From JAJPJX01 sp964568355 (GTDB taxonomy: Bacteria; Acidobacteriota; Terriglobia; Bryobacterales; Bryobacteraceae), in contig CAZMRK010000383.1 in the NCBI GenBank assembly GCA_964568355.1, positions 1 through 29,042 of the forward strand: 29,042 bases of DNA, in the 5' to 3' direction. The notes below the pieces were generated by a model. That model was not told the DNA's origin. It was given only the letters and a program-made list of their open reading frames with translations, and made no database searches. This document shows, one piece after another, positions 1 to 7,262 of the stretch. Positions within the stretch are counted from its first letter, which is position 1; each line of letters begins with the position of its first letter. The translations under genes and the position numbers were made by a program.

Positions 1-776
1 ATGTGCGCCACCGTGACCAGTTCGCCGGCCTTCCAGAGCTGATGCCGGACCGAGACGCCGATCAGCGCCAGGCTGTGCGCGGCCTGGTGGATCAGCTCCA
101 GAGCTACGGCATCGCCGGATTGCGCTGCCCCGTCCACCAGAGGCGCCAGGCGCGCCACCCGCGAGCGCGGCCAGTCGTCGCTATAAAACAGATGGAGCAG
201 CTCGTTGGCATCGGCCGCCCCGGACGCTTCGAGCAGCAGCCCGTGCAGCGAGGTCGGCGGCCCCCAGCCCTCCTCCATGCGCAAGGCCGCCCGCAGCGCC
301 TGGCGGGCAATGTCGAAGCCGCTGCCTTCATCCCCAAAAATGTGGCCCCAGCCGCCCACGCGGGCGGTGCGTCCCGACGCCGACCGGCCGAAGCCAATGG
401 ATCCCGTACCGGCGATCGTGATGATGCCGGGCTCCCCGGCCGTGGCGCCCGAAAGCGCGATCACCGCGTCGTTGGTCACCACCAGGCGGTCGGCCGAGAG
501 CAGTTGGGCCAGGATGCCTTCCTTGTCGGCGGGGCCGCCGCTCATCCCGAAACACGCGGCGTGGAAATGGATCGTCGCAGCATCCAGCCCCGCCCCGGCG
601 CACGCCGCCATGAGGCATTCCTGCACCGTTCGCGAAAGCTTGCCCGGCCCTTCGGCCACCGAGACATGATTGCAGGGACCACCGGTGCCGACGCCCAGCA
701 CGCGTCCGGTTTCATCCCCAATTAACGCGGTTGTGGAGGATTGTCCACCATCCACACCCAGAAATAGTTGCTTCAT
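1..776 (-). CDS. BadF/BadG/BcrA/BcrD-type ATPase, N-acetylglucosamine kinase-like (partial, C-terminus off the left edge)
   Basis: Predicted cytoplasmic sugar kinase of the ASKHA fold, probably phosphorylating N-acetylglucosamine or a related amino sugar with ATP. The 258 visible residues begin MKQLFLGVDGGQSSTTALIG, which carries the phosphate-1 loop (DGG-x-S-x-T). There follow a VVTNDAVIAL segment with the presumed catalytic Asp, the phosphate-2 loop AGTGSIGFGRS, and the family signature VGGWGHIFGDEGSGFDIA. The start ATG (776-774) shares its A with the TGA stop of the upstream membrane-protein gene (TGATG), so translation is probably coupled. The reading frame is open to the window edge; roughly 50-80 residues may be missing, judged from the usual family length. 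Family assignment is secure. The substrate is inference: BadF-type activators of 2-hydroxyacyl-CoA dehydratases share the fold, but the order of motifs fits the kinase branch better. Confidence 0.9.
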   Translation of the reverse strand, partial: MKQLFLGVDGGQSSTTALIGDETGRVLGVGTGGPCNHVSVAEGPGKLSRTVQECLMAACAGAGLDAATIHFHAACFGMSGGPADKEGILAQLLSADRLVVTNDAVIALSGATAGEPGIITIAGTGSIGFGRSASGRTARVGGWGHIFGDEGSGFDIARQALRAALRMEEGWGPPTSLHGLLLEASGAADANELLHLFYSDDWPRSRVARLAPLVDGAAQSGDAVALELIHQAAHSLALIGVSVRHQLWKAGELVTVAH

Positions 777-2995
777 CACAATTCGTATAAACGGTAGCCG
801 CTGACCTCGCCCACCTGGCGGAAGCCCCAAAGCGAGGGGTGGCTGAAAAAATCATCGGCAAAAAGGTCCGTGGCCATGACCACCAGGTAACCGATGCCGC
901 GCGCCTTCAGTTCCTCGATCGCGGCTCGGCGAAGGCCGAACAGGGGCTCCAATTCGCTTTCGCCCGGCGAGGCCGCCAGCGTCTTCCATTGTCCCTCAGC
1001 ATCCTGGCCTTCGAGGCGCAGGCGGACGTGTTGCTGGTCGCGCGAGCAGGTGATCTCCACCGCATCCACCATCAGCCCTCCCCCAAAATCCGCCTGGAGA
1101 AACATCCCGGGAAACAGGCCCTGTTGGCTGGACCAGCGGGTGACCAGGCTGTTGTCGAAGGCCATTTGAACATACCAGGGGTTGGGATGCGCGCGCAGCC
1201 GCCAGTCGGAAGCGCGTGGCCATTCCCGGCCGTCGTGGAACATGCGCAGCTCGGTTACACTCCAGTATTCTGACTGGTGCCGCCCGGTCTGGACCACCCG
1301 GATGGCTTGCAGATTTTGCGGGGCAAAGCGGAACCGCAGCAGGCGCGTCGGCGCCGACTCGGGAACCAGCGGAGTCCACAGGATATCCTGAAGAACGCGG
1401 TTCGACGCGGATTGATAGCCCACCAGCACGTCGCGATTGGTATAGGCCTCCGGTAGCGGGTTCAAGGCCAACACCGGGGTGCCTGCGGGGACCACTCGTT
1501 CCAGCAGGCGCGCCATCCCATATCCGGGAAGATTCGAGAGTAGATAGCCTTCCTCAGGCTTGATGCGCAAAGCTTCGCGATGCGCCACTTTGCGCAGGCG
1601 CCAGGTGTAGGGACCGGCATAGAGGTTCAGGACGTCCGGCCAGGAAAGCAGGGCATGCGCCACCACCAGGCCGGTTGCCAGATAGCGGCCCGCCCTCCCC
1701 CAGGAAAGAACAGCCATGGCGAAAGCCACCGCAAGAAAAGGCGCCGCCGGAATCAGAAAGCGAGTGCCGATATTGCGCAGGAACGGAATCCCAAACACCA
1801 GCGCCGCCAGCCACAGCCGACGGCCGGCAGGGCGGCGGAGCGCCGCCAACGCCAGGGGCATCAGGAGAAACACCGGACCGAAAATACCCGAAAGGCGGCC
1901 GCCAATCGTGATCTGCGAGGGGATCTGCCTCAGGCTGGTGAGGTCGTAGTGGCGCAGGTACTCCAGATATTCGCGCTCAAACCCGATCGTCACGTAGCGA
2001 TTGGGGAACCATGCGTTAAAAAACGGGGCCAGCGGGTTATGCACCCACAGCCAGTTCTTGGCCAGCCACGGGGCCATCATCAGCAGGGCGCAGCCGCTGA
2101 CCACCGCCGCCGCGGAAACCATGGCGGTACGGTCTCGGCGCAGCTTCCAGGCCAGGAAACCAAGCGCATAGGGGAGCCCCAGTACGGCCGTATACTTGGC
2201 GGCATAGCCGAATCCGGCCATCAGCCCGATCGGAATCCACAAGGCGGAGACCCGTTCGGAATTCCAGATCTCGAGCAGGTAGAAGAGCGTGAAAGCGACC
2301 GCCGCCACACCAGCATCGATATAGGCACTGCTGCCGTCGATTCCCACCACCGGGCTGAGAAAAAAAAGAAGCGCGCCGCACACGCCCGCCGGCGCCAGAC
2401 CAAGGCGTCTCGCCCAGCAGATCATCGCCAGGGGCGTAGCCGCCAGGAAGGCGAAGTGCACCAGCGCCGCCGCCGAATGGCGGCCAAAGGCGAAGGCGAA
2501 CAGAAACAGCATCTCGATGCCCTGTGAGAGGCTGGCATAGAGATTGTTGGTGATGCGGTGAAAGCCGTGCTCGCGCATGTAGCGCGCTACCAGCCCGAGA
2601 TGGTATGCGCTGCCGTCCGGGCTGATCTCCGGGGCCATGGCGTTGGAAAAATAGAGCACCACGTATATCGCAAAGAAGATCGTGAACAACCGCCGCCAGA
2701 ACGGGTCGAGCGGCGGAAGGGGGTCGCCGGCGGGGCGATGTGCCCCCCGGCGCCAGGCCCAGGCGAGAATCGCCACCCCTACCGCCAGGAAGACCCCTTT
2801 TCGCGCAAGTTGCGCGGCACACAGCAAAAAAACCAGGAGACTGAGCAGAGGTGCCCCGGTGAGAAAAGCCAGAATATGCTCCTCTTCGCGGAAGAAACGC
2901 AGGTGAAGGCCGCGCAGCAGCAGCTTGCCCAGCGCCGTCGCGACCGCCACCGTAAACAGGAATCCGAACAGGATGTAAACCGCTTGCGGGATCAC
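776..2995 (-). CDS. GT-C-like polytopic membrane glycosyltransferase with C-terminal discoidin (F5/8 type C)-like domain
   Basis: A 739-residue inner-membrane protein. The first roughly 470 residues are many hydrophobic segments with short loops. The first large loop holds the motif EISPDGSAYHLGL, like the acidic catalytic loop of GT39/RgtABCD-type transferases that use polyprenyl-phosphate sugars. After the last membrane segment lies a soluble tail. Within it, the stretch from about WSVTELRMFHDG through TRWSSQQGLFPGMFLQADF to VEITCSRDQQHVRLRLEGQ resembles a discoidin/F5/8-type carbohydrate-binding fold. Start choice: GTG at 2995 overlaps the stop of the upstream lipoprotein gene as GTGA, while an ATG 21 codons earlier would lie inside that gene and adds a non-membrane stretch. 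The stop overlaps the kinase start by 1 base. Sugar donor and acceptor cannot be told from sequence; a role in decorating envelope glycans or glycoproteins is inference. Confidence 0.78.
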   Translation of the reverse strand: MIPQAVYILFGFLFTVAVATALGKLLLRGLHLRFFREEEHILAFLTGAPLLSLLVFLLCAAQLARKGVFLAVGVAILAWAWRRGAHRPAGDPLPPLDPFWRRLFTIFFAIYVVLYFSNAMAPEISPDGSAYHLGLVARYMREHGFHRITNNLYASLSQGIEMLFLFAFAFGRHSAAALVHFAFLAATPLAMICWARRLGLAPAGVCGALLFFLSPVVGIDGSSAYIDAGVAAVAFTLFYLLEIWNSERVSALWIPIGLMAGFGYAAKYTAVLGLPYALGFLAWKLRRDRTAMVSAAAVVSGCALLMMAPWLAKNWLWVHNPLAPFFNAWFPNRYVTIGFEREYLEYLRHYDLTSLRQIPSQITIGGRLSGIFGPVFLLMPLALAALRRPAGRRLWLAALVFGIPFLRNIGTRFLIPAAPFLAVAFAMAVLSWGRAGRYLATGLVVAHALLSWPDVLNLYAGPYTWRLRKVAHREALRIKPEEGYLLSNLPGYGMARLLERVVPAGTPVLALNPLPEAYTNRDVLVGYQSASNRVLQDILWTPLVPESAPTRLLRFRFAPQNLQAIRVVQTGRHQSEYWSVTELRMFHDGREWPRASDWRLRAHPNPWYVQMAFDNSLVTRWSSQQGLFPGMFLQADFGGGLMVDAVEITCSRDQQHVRLRLEGQDAEGQWKTLAASPGESELEPLFGLRRAAIEELKARGIGYLVVMATDLFADDFFSHPSLWGFRQVGEVSGYRLYEL

Positions 2996-3525
2996 TGGAG
3001 GAAACCCGCCTCGGTCAGAATGAAACCGAGCGCAGTGCCGTCTTCCGGCGATGCCCACACTTTGTCGGGCTGGAACAGGACGGTGTTGATGGCGCCTGCC
3101 ATGAGGAGGGAGGAGGGTACCGGCCAGACGAACTGGCGCGAACCAGGCTCGTCACAGTGGACTTCCTGGAAAGGATGGCCGTTGATCCGGATCGAGATGG
3201 TGACCGGGCCGGTGTGGCGGAAGGTAATCTCGGGCACGGCCAGATCGAGCGAGAATCGCAGACCGGCAGTCTGCTCCAGAAAGAAACGGAGTTCCGGATG
3301 CTGCAGGGCCCAGCGCCAGGTGCCGCTTTCCACTACCGGCGCGATATCGCGAACGATGTACAGGTCTGCGTTCGGAGCATTCATCCGGATGAAATGGCCG
3401 AGGCCGTCACGCTCGGACGAGACGGGTACTTGCCGTTGCGGAGGAGGAGGATACGATTCGGATGCTTCGCCGCAGGCTGTCAGAGAAAAAAGAACCGAGG
3501 CAAGCAATAGGACCCAAAAGTACAC
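2992..3525 (-). CDS. Small lipoprotein, first gene of the coupled GT-C/kinase group
   Basis: A 177-residue protein starting at GTG 3525 with a hydrophobic leader and lipobox LTAC; Cys18 would be lipidated by signal peptidase II processing, and Gly follows it. The next residues are Pro-rich (ESYPPPPQRQVPV). The rest looks like a single beta-rich domain containing SGTWRWALQHPELRFFLEQ and TGPVTISIRINGHPFQEVHCDEP, reminiscent of a carbohydrate-binding or jelly-roll domain, but I do not recognise the family. An upstream in-frame TAG leaves no other good start; no clear ribosome binding site is visible. It overlaps the membrane glycosyltransferase gene by 4 bases (GTGA), which argues for joint function at the envelope, perhaps as an accessory or substrate-binding subunit. 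This role is inference. Confidence 0.72.
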   Translation of the reverse strand: MYFWVLLLASVLFSLTACGEASESYPPPPQRQVPVSSERDGLGHFIRMNAPNADLYIVRDIAPVVESGTWRWALQHPELRFFLEQTAGLRFSLDLAVPEITFRHTGPVTISIRINGHPFQEVHCDEPGSRQFVWPVPSSLLMAGAINTVLFQPDKVWASPEDGTALGFILTEAGFLQ

Positions 3526-3583
3526 GAAGCAGTGAGTATATCCAATCGTCTTGGGACGGGACTAGAGCGGCAGGACGCCGCAC

Positions 3584-4267
3584 TCAAGCCGTCTTGTCTT
3601 TCGCGTAGCAGATAGAGTTCAGCTTGCAATCCAGACACTTGGGATTGCGGGCCAGGCAAAGCTGGCGGCCATGGTGGATCAACTGATGCGAAAAGAGAAT
3701 CCATCGATCCTTGGGCACAATCTTCATCAGGTCTTGCTCAATCTTGACCGGTTCCGTGTTCCGCGTTAGATCCAGCCGCAGAGAGAGACGCTGCACGTGC
3801 GTGTCGACCACAACGCCGGAGGCGACGCCGTACGCGGTCCCCAGAACAACGTTGGCTGTCTTGCGGGCAGCTCCGGGAATCGTCAGCAGTTCGTCCATTG
3901 TGCGCGGCACCTGCCCCCCAAACCGCTGGACGACGGCCCTGGCGGCCCCCACAATTGACTTCGCCTTGTTGTTGAAGAAACCGGTGCTACGTATATCTCC
4001 TGCAAGGACTTCCGGCCTGACTGCCGCGAAGTCTTCCGGGGTAGGATACTTGGCGAACAGACCCGGCGTCACCATGTTGACGCGCTTATCCGTGCACTGC
4101 GCGGAAAGAATGGTTGCGACCAGCAACTCCCACGGAGTCTGGTGGACCAGAGCGCAGGTAACGTTGGGATACATCTGATCCAAGCGCCGCAGAATCTCCC
4201 GGACGCGCGCCTGACGATCGGCTGCGGTCTTCGGCCGCGGAACGGAGGCGGATTTGACGGCAGGCAT
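3584..4267 (-). CDS. nth: Endonuclease III (DNA glycosylase / AP lyase)
   Basis: Base-excision-repair enzyme that removes oxidised pyrimidines and nicks the abasic site by beta-elimination. The 227-residue product has the helix-hairpin-helix TIPGAARKTANVVL with the Schiff-base Lys at 136, the catalytic Asp155 in VVVDTHVQRL, and a C-terminal [4Fe-4S] loop with Cys204, 211, 214 and 220 in the canonical C-x6-C-x2-C-x5-C spacing. Start: ATG 4267 is preceded by GAGGA about 9 bases upstream; the frame extends 35 codons further but without family similarity. The hairpin is PGAA where most homologues have PGVG, so the second Gly is replaced by Ala. The gene lies 58 bp upstream of the lipoprotein on the same strand and may share its transcript. 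Identity is secure. Confidence 0.97.
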   Translation of the reverse strand: MPAVKSASVPRPKTAADRQARVREILRRLDQMYPNVTCALVHQTPWELLVATILSAQCTDKRVNMVTPGLFAKYPTPEDFAAVRPEVLAGDIRSTGFFNNKAKSIVGAARAVVQRFGGQVPRTMDELLTIPGAARKTANVVLGTAYGVASGVVVDTHVQRLSLRLDLTRNTEPVKIEQDLMKIVPKDRWILFSHQLIHHGRQLCLARNPKCLDCKLNSICYAKDKTA

Positions 4268-4330
4268 GTAGTAATCCTCGAACAACTGTAGGGTGAGTCC
4301 GTAGGATATCACGCCTCCGGGAGTTTCCTG

Positions 4331-4360
4331 TTGCCTTCCAGCCGGGTACGATGGTGTAAA
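4331..4360 (+). promoter_or_regulatory. Weak sigma-70-like promoter candidate for the SRPBCC gene
   Basis: In the 167-bp divergent gap between nth and the SRPBCC gene, TTGCCT (4331-4336) and TGTAAA (4355-4360) are separated by 18 bp. Each hexamer matches 4 of 6 consensus positions. Position and orientation suit the plus-strand gene. Such matches arise often by chance, so this is only a candidate. Confidence 0.25.
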
Positions 4361-4434
4361 GAGGCTGCACAAATCAAGGGACCGTGTGGCCGTGCGGGAT
4401 GAATCCGGAAACTGAGGAGGGCACCTCGGGGCCG

Positions 4435-4905
4435 ATGAAGGTTTATACGCTCGAGTGGGAAATGATATTGCCGGTCTCCGTCCAGGAGGCCTTTGAGATT
4501 TTTCAGGATCCCTATAACCTGCCGCGTGTTACGCCGCCCTGGCTGAATTTCCGGATTACCTCGACCGAGCGGATACACATGCGGCGGGGGGTCGAGATCC
4601 ACTACCGGATTTCCTGGCTGAGAGTTCCAATTGCCTGGAAAGCGGTGATCCTGGAATACGAGCCTCCCTTCTATTTCGTGGATCAGCAGGAGCGCGGTCC
4701 CTACCGCCTGTGGCGGCACCATCACACGCTCTGGCCTTCCGAGGAAGGCACCGTGATCCGCGACCGCGTGGAATATGCCCTGCCCTTCGGTCTGCTGGGG
4801 CGGATTGTCCATTTCCTCTTCGTGCGCCGGCAGTTGGAAGCGATCTTTGCCTACCGCCAGGAGGCCCTGTTCGAACTGGCTCGCACCACCGCTACGGAGC
4901 GGTGA
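4435..4905 (+). CDS. SRPBCC-fold protein (polyketide cyclase/dehydrase-like ligand-binding)
   Basis: A 156-residue cytoplasmic protein of the START/SRPBCC helix-grip superfamily. It opens with a beta-strand and the typical helix motif LPVSVQEAFEIFQDPYNLPR, then TPPWLNFRI, a central ISWLRVPIAWKAVILEYEPP region and YRLWRHHHTL, and ends in a long amphipathic helix (RRQLEAIFAYRQEALFEL). Relatives are often annotated as coenzyme-Q-binding or cell-division-inhibitor-like SRPBCC proteins. The ligand is unknown and no catalytic residues can be assigned. Start: ATG 4435 begins at the conserved strand and has GAGGAGG 14 bases upstream, which is long; ATG 4399 is possible but lacks family similarity. 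The 3' end overlaps the convergent zinc-ribbon gene by 14 bp. Confidence 0.82.
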   Translation: MKVYTLEWEMILPVSVQEAFEIFQDPYNLPRVTPPWLNFRITSTERIHMRRGVEIHYRISWLRVPIAWKAVILEYEPPFYFVDQQERGPYRLWRHHHTLWPSEEGTVIRDRVEYALPFGLLGRIVHFLFVRRQLEAIFAYRQEALFELARTTATER

Positions 4906-5746
4906 GCTGCAGCCGCGTGTCGGTCATCTGCCAATCCGGCAGCTCGTAGACCCGCAGCTTGGTCTCAACCACCGCCGTAACTTCCTTCGACTCATAAGGA
5001 CCGAGCGAAACACCTTTGAAGGTGAACCGTCCCACCGGTTCTTCGCCTTCTTTCTGCGTGCGGCCCAGCAGAGATACCGCTCCTGAAAGATCCCCTGCGT
5101 CTGCCGACGAGTGATTCACCAGCAGAAAATGAGCTTCCGTTTGTTTCTTGGCATTCTGCACCAGGCGCACGCCGGTCACCTCAATGTATTTCTGCATCGG
5201 GTTCGTGGCAGCCGCCCCGGATTTGGCGGATGGAACGTTTTCGAGCACCGGGGCGCCGTTGCCGGAGGCCGCCGAGGCGGGGGCCTGCGAGTCGCCCTGA
5301 AAGTGCCGGACGGTCCAATAGATGCCCGCCCCGGCTCCGACAAAAGCCAAAGCGAAGAGGATGCTCATCACCCAGGTGGGCAAACCGGCCCGAGGCGGCG
5401 CCATAGCCAGCGTTTGCGGCGCATAGGCGGGCTGAGGGGGCGCGGCGAACAGAGGCGATGTGGCCATCGGCTGGGGCACCGGCTGTGCGTAGGCCGCTGG
5501 AGGTGGCGGGGGTGGGGCTGCGGCCTGAGGCGGAGGGGGAGGCGCAGCTTGCGGTGGCGGAGGTGCATATTGCGGCTGCGGCGCGTATTGCTGCGGCGCG
5601 TATTGCGGAGGAGGGGTCGCGGGCGGCGCGGGCGGAGGCGGGGCCTGAGCCGGCGTCCCCGCTTGCTGTGCCGGAGCACAGTTCGGACAGTCCGTGTAGG
5701 ACGGCGGAACCTCTCGCCCACATTGCGGGCAGATCCAGGTGAACAT
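4892..5746 (-). CDS. Zinc-ribbon, proline-rich, single-pass membrane protein of unknown function
   Basis: A 284-residue protein in four parts. An N-terminal zinc ribbon has Cys6, Cys9, Cys20 and Cys23 (CPQC and CPNC). A Pro/Ala/Gln/Tyr-rich linker spans about residues 25-118, with QYAP repeats and runs of up to six prolines. One transmembrane helix lies near residues 125-146 (WVMSILFALAFVGAGAGIYW). The C-terminal domain, about 100 residues, contains IEVTGVRLVQNAKKQTEAHFL and GVSLGPYESKEVTAVVETKL, a beta-sandwich-like pattern. With no signal peptide, the ribbon and linker should be cytoplasmic and the C-terminal domain periplasmic. ATG 5746 has a strong ribosome binding site, AGGAG, 5 bases upstream. 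Architecture is seen; function is not known to me. It is divergent from the NCS2 permease with only 46 bp between starts. Confidence 0.85.
   Translation of the reverse strand: MFTWICPQCGREVPPSYTDCPNCAPAQQAGTPAQAPPPPAPPATPPPQYAPQQYAPQPQYAPPPPQAAPPPPPQAAAPPPPPPAAYAQPVPQPMATSPLFAAPPQPAYAPQTLAMAPPRAGLPTWVMSILFALAFVGAGAGIYWTVRHFQGDSQAPASAASGNGAPVLENVPSAKSGAAATNPMQKYIEVTGVRLVQNAKKQTEAHFLLVNHSSADAGDLSGAVSLLGRTQKEGEEPVGRFTFKGVSLGPYESKEVTAVVETKLRVYELPDWQMTDTRLQLTAP
5393..5674 (-). repeat. Low-complexity Pro/Ala/Gln/Tyr coding repeat
   Basis: Coding segment for residues about 25-118 of the zinc-ribbon membrane protein. It holds short imprecise repeats (QYAP three times, proline runs, PPQAA units). It is codon-level low complexity within an intact frame, not a tandem DNA repeat with a fixed unit. 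Confidence 0.8.
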
Positions 5747-5792
5747 GTTACTCCTATTGTAGATCGAGCCATATGATCAGAAGACTGGCAAA

Positions 5793-7139
5793 ATGACGCC
5801 CTCACCACCAGATCTGTCCTCCCGGCCGTCCCTTCGGGAACGTCTGGAGCACTATTTCGCTTTCGAACAGTTGGGCACCGACTGGAAAACCGAGATCCTG
5901 GCTGGCATAACGACCTTCATCACGATGGCCTACATCGTGTTCGTCAATCCAGCCATCCTGCACGACACCGGCATGCCCCTGGCCGCCGTAACTGCGGCCA
6001 CCTGCCTTTCCGCTGCGTTCGGGAGCATCGTGATGGGGCTTTACGCCCGCTATCCCATCGCTCTGGCGCCGGGCATGGGCTTGAATGCCTACTTCACCTA
6101 TACGGTGGTCAAAGGCATGGGGATCCCCTGGCAGACGGCTCTTGGCGCGGTGCTGCTTTCCGGAATCGCCTTCCTGCTGCTGACCCTGGTCGGCGTGCGG
6201 CAACTGATTGTGGAAGCCATTCCCGTGGAACTCTACGCCGCGGTGGCGGGCGGCATTGGACTCTTCATCGCCCTGATCGGATTTCGCAACTCCGGCATCA
6301 TTGTCCCTCACCCGTCAACCACGGTCACGCTGGGCAATCTGCACGATCCGCATACCCTTCTGGCGGTCTTTGGACTGTTGGCGACAGCCGTGCTCCTGGC
6401 TTGGAGGGTGCGCGCCGCGATGCTGCTCGGCATCCTGGCGACCACGGCCGTCGGAATCGCCGCCGGCCTGGTGACGTGGAACCCGCATCGCTATCACCTG
6501 CAGGACCTCTCCGCTACCGCGCTGCGGCTGGATGTCGGAAAAACGCTCCAGATCGGCTTCTTCGAAATTTTGTTCGTGTTTCTGTTCATCGATCTGTTCG
6601 ACAACATCGGCACGCTGGTGGCCGTGGGCAAGCATGCCGGCCTGTTCGACCGGACACATCGTATTCCACGGGTCCGCCGGATCCTGATCACCGACGCTTC
6701 GGCCACCATCGTGGGCGCGCTGACCGGTACTTCCACGGTGGTGAGTTATATCGAAAGCGCCGCCGGCGTCACCGCGGGCGGCCGCAGCGGGGTCACGGCG
6801 GTGGTGACCGGACTGCTGTTTCTGGCAGCACTGTTTCTGGCGCCTGCCGTCGGCGCGATCCCGATGGCCGCCACGGCTCCCGCGCTGATCGTGGTGGGCA
6901 GCCTCATGATGTCCGCGGTCAGCGAAATCGCCTGGCGCGACCCGGAGGTGGCCGTACCCGCCTTCCTGACCATGCTCGCCATCCCCCTGACCTTCAGCAT
7001 CGCCAACGGCCTCGCCTTCGGATTCACGGCCTACACGCTGGTGAAAATGGCGCGCGGCAAGTTTCGCGAAGTGAATTGGTTCGTCTATCTCCTGACAGCC
7101 ATCTTCCTCACGCGCTTCCTCTACCTGCGCTTCGGGTGA
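5793..7139 (+). CDS. NCS2-family (AzgA/PbuG-like) purine permease
   Basis: A 448-residue inner-membrane transporter with about 12-14 hydrophobic segments, predicted to import hypoxanthine, guanine or adenine with protons. Family marks in order are TEILAGITTFITMAYIVFVNP near the N-terminus, the ALAPGMGLNAYFTY motif, VFLFIDLFDNIGTLVAVG, and the TGTSTVVSYIESAAGVTAGGRSG stretch (split here by position: TSTVVSYIESAAG, then VTAGGRSGVTAVVTG) that carries substrate-site residues. Length is typical of the AzgA branch. ATG 5793 has only a weak Shine-Dalgarno. It is followed 123 bp later by the IclR/PBP regulator on the same strand. No purine-catabolic genes are next to it. The family is secure; the exact base is not. 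Confidence 0.94.
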   Translation: MTPSPPDLSSRPSLRERLEHYFAFEQLGTDWKTEILAGITTFITMAYIVFVNPAILHDTGMPLAAVTAATCLSAAFGSIVMGLYARYPIALAPGMGLNAYFTYTVVKGMGIPWQTALGAVLLSGIAFLLLTLVGVRQLIVEAIPVELYAAVAGGIGLFIALIGFRNSGIIVPHPSTTVTLGNLHDPHTLLAVFGLLATAVLLAWRVRAAMLLGILATTAVGIAAGLVTWNPHRYHLQDLSATALRLDVGKTLQIGFFEILFVFLFIDLFDNIGTLVAVGKHAGLFDRTHRIPRVRRILITDASATIVGALTGTSTVVSYIESAAGVTAGGRSGVTAVVTGLLFLAALFLAPAVGAIPMAATAPALIVVGSLMMSAVSEIAWRDPEVAVPAFLTMLAIPLTFSIANGLAFGFTAYTLVKMARGKFREVNWFVYLLTAIFLTRFLYLRFG

Positions 7140-7262
7140 TTTACACGAGCACTCTTTGCAGGTTCCATCGGAAGCGGAAGTCTGATACGGTAACGTTGGT
7201 TGAAAACAGCACGCCCCGACGAGAACTGCGAATAGGGGCGGGGCAGTCATGAAAAATGCATC

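Noticed and set aside
1580..2527. Plus-strand open frame of 315 codons
   Set aside because: It is antisense to the membrane glycosyltransferase and has the highly charged Gln/Arg-rich composition typical of the reverse of a membrane-protein gene.
3567..3581. GCGGC-AGGAC-GCCGC hairpin after nth as a terminator
   Set aside because: The stem is only 5 bp, there is no U tract, and it lies in a 58-bp gap where read-through into the lipoprotein gene is plausible.
5393..5674. Repetitive segment considered as a CRISPR or tandem DNA repeat
   Set aside because: Units vary in length and sequence and keep one reading frame coding for Pro/Ala/Gln/Tyr; there is no constant repeat/spacer pattern.
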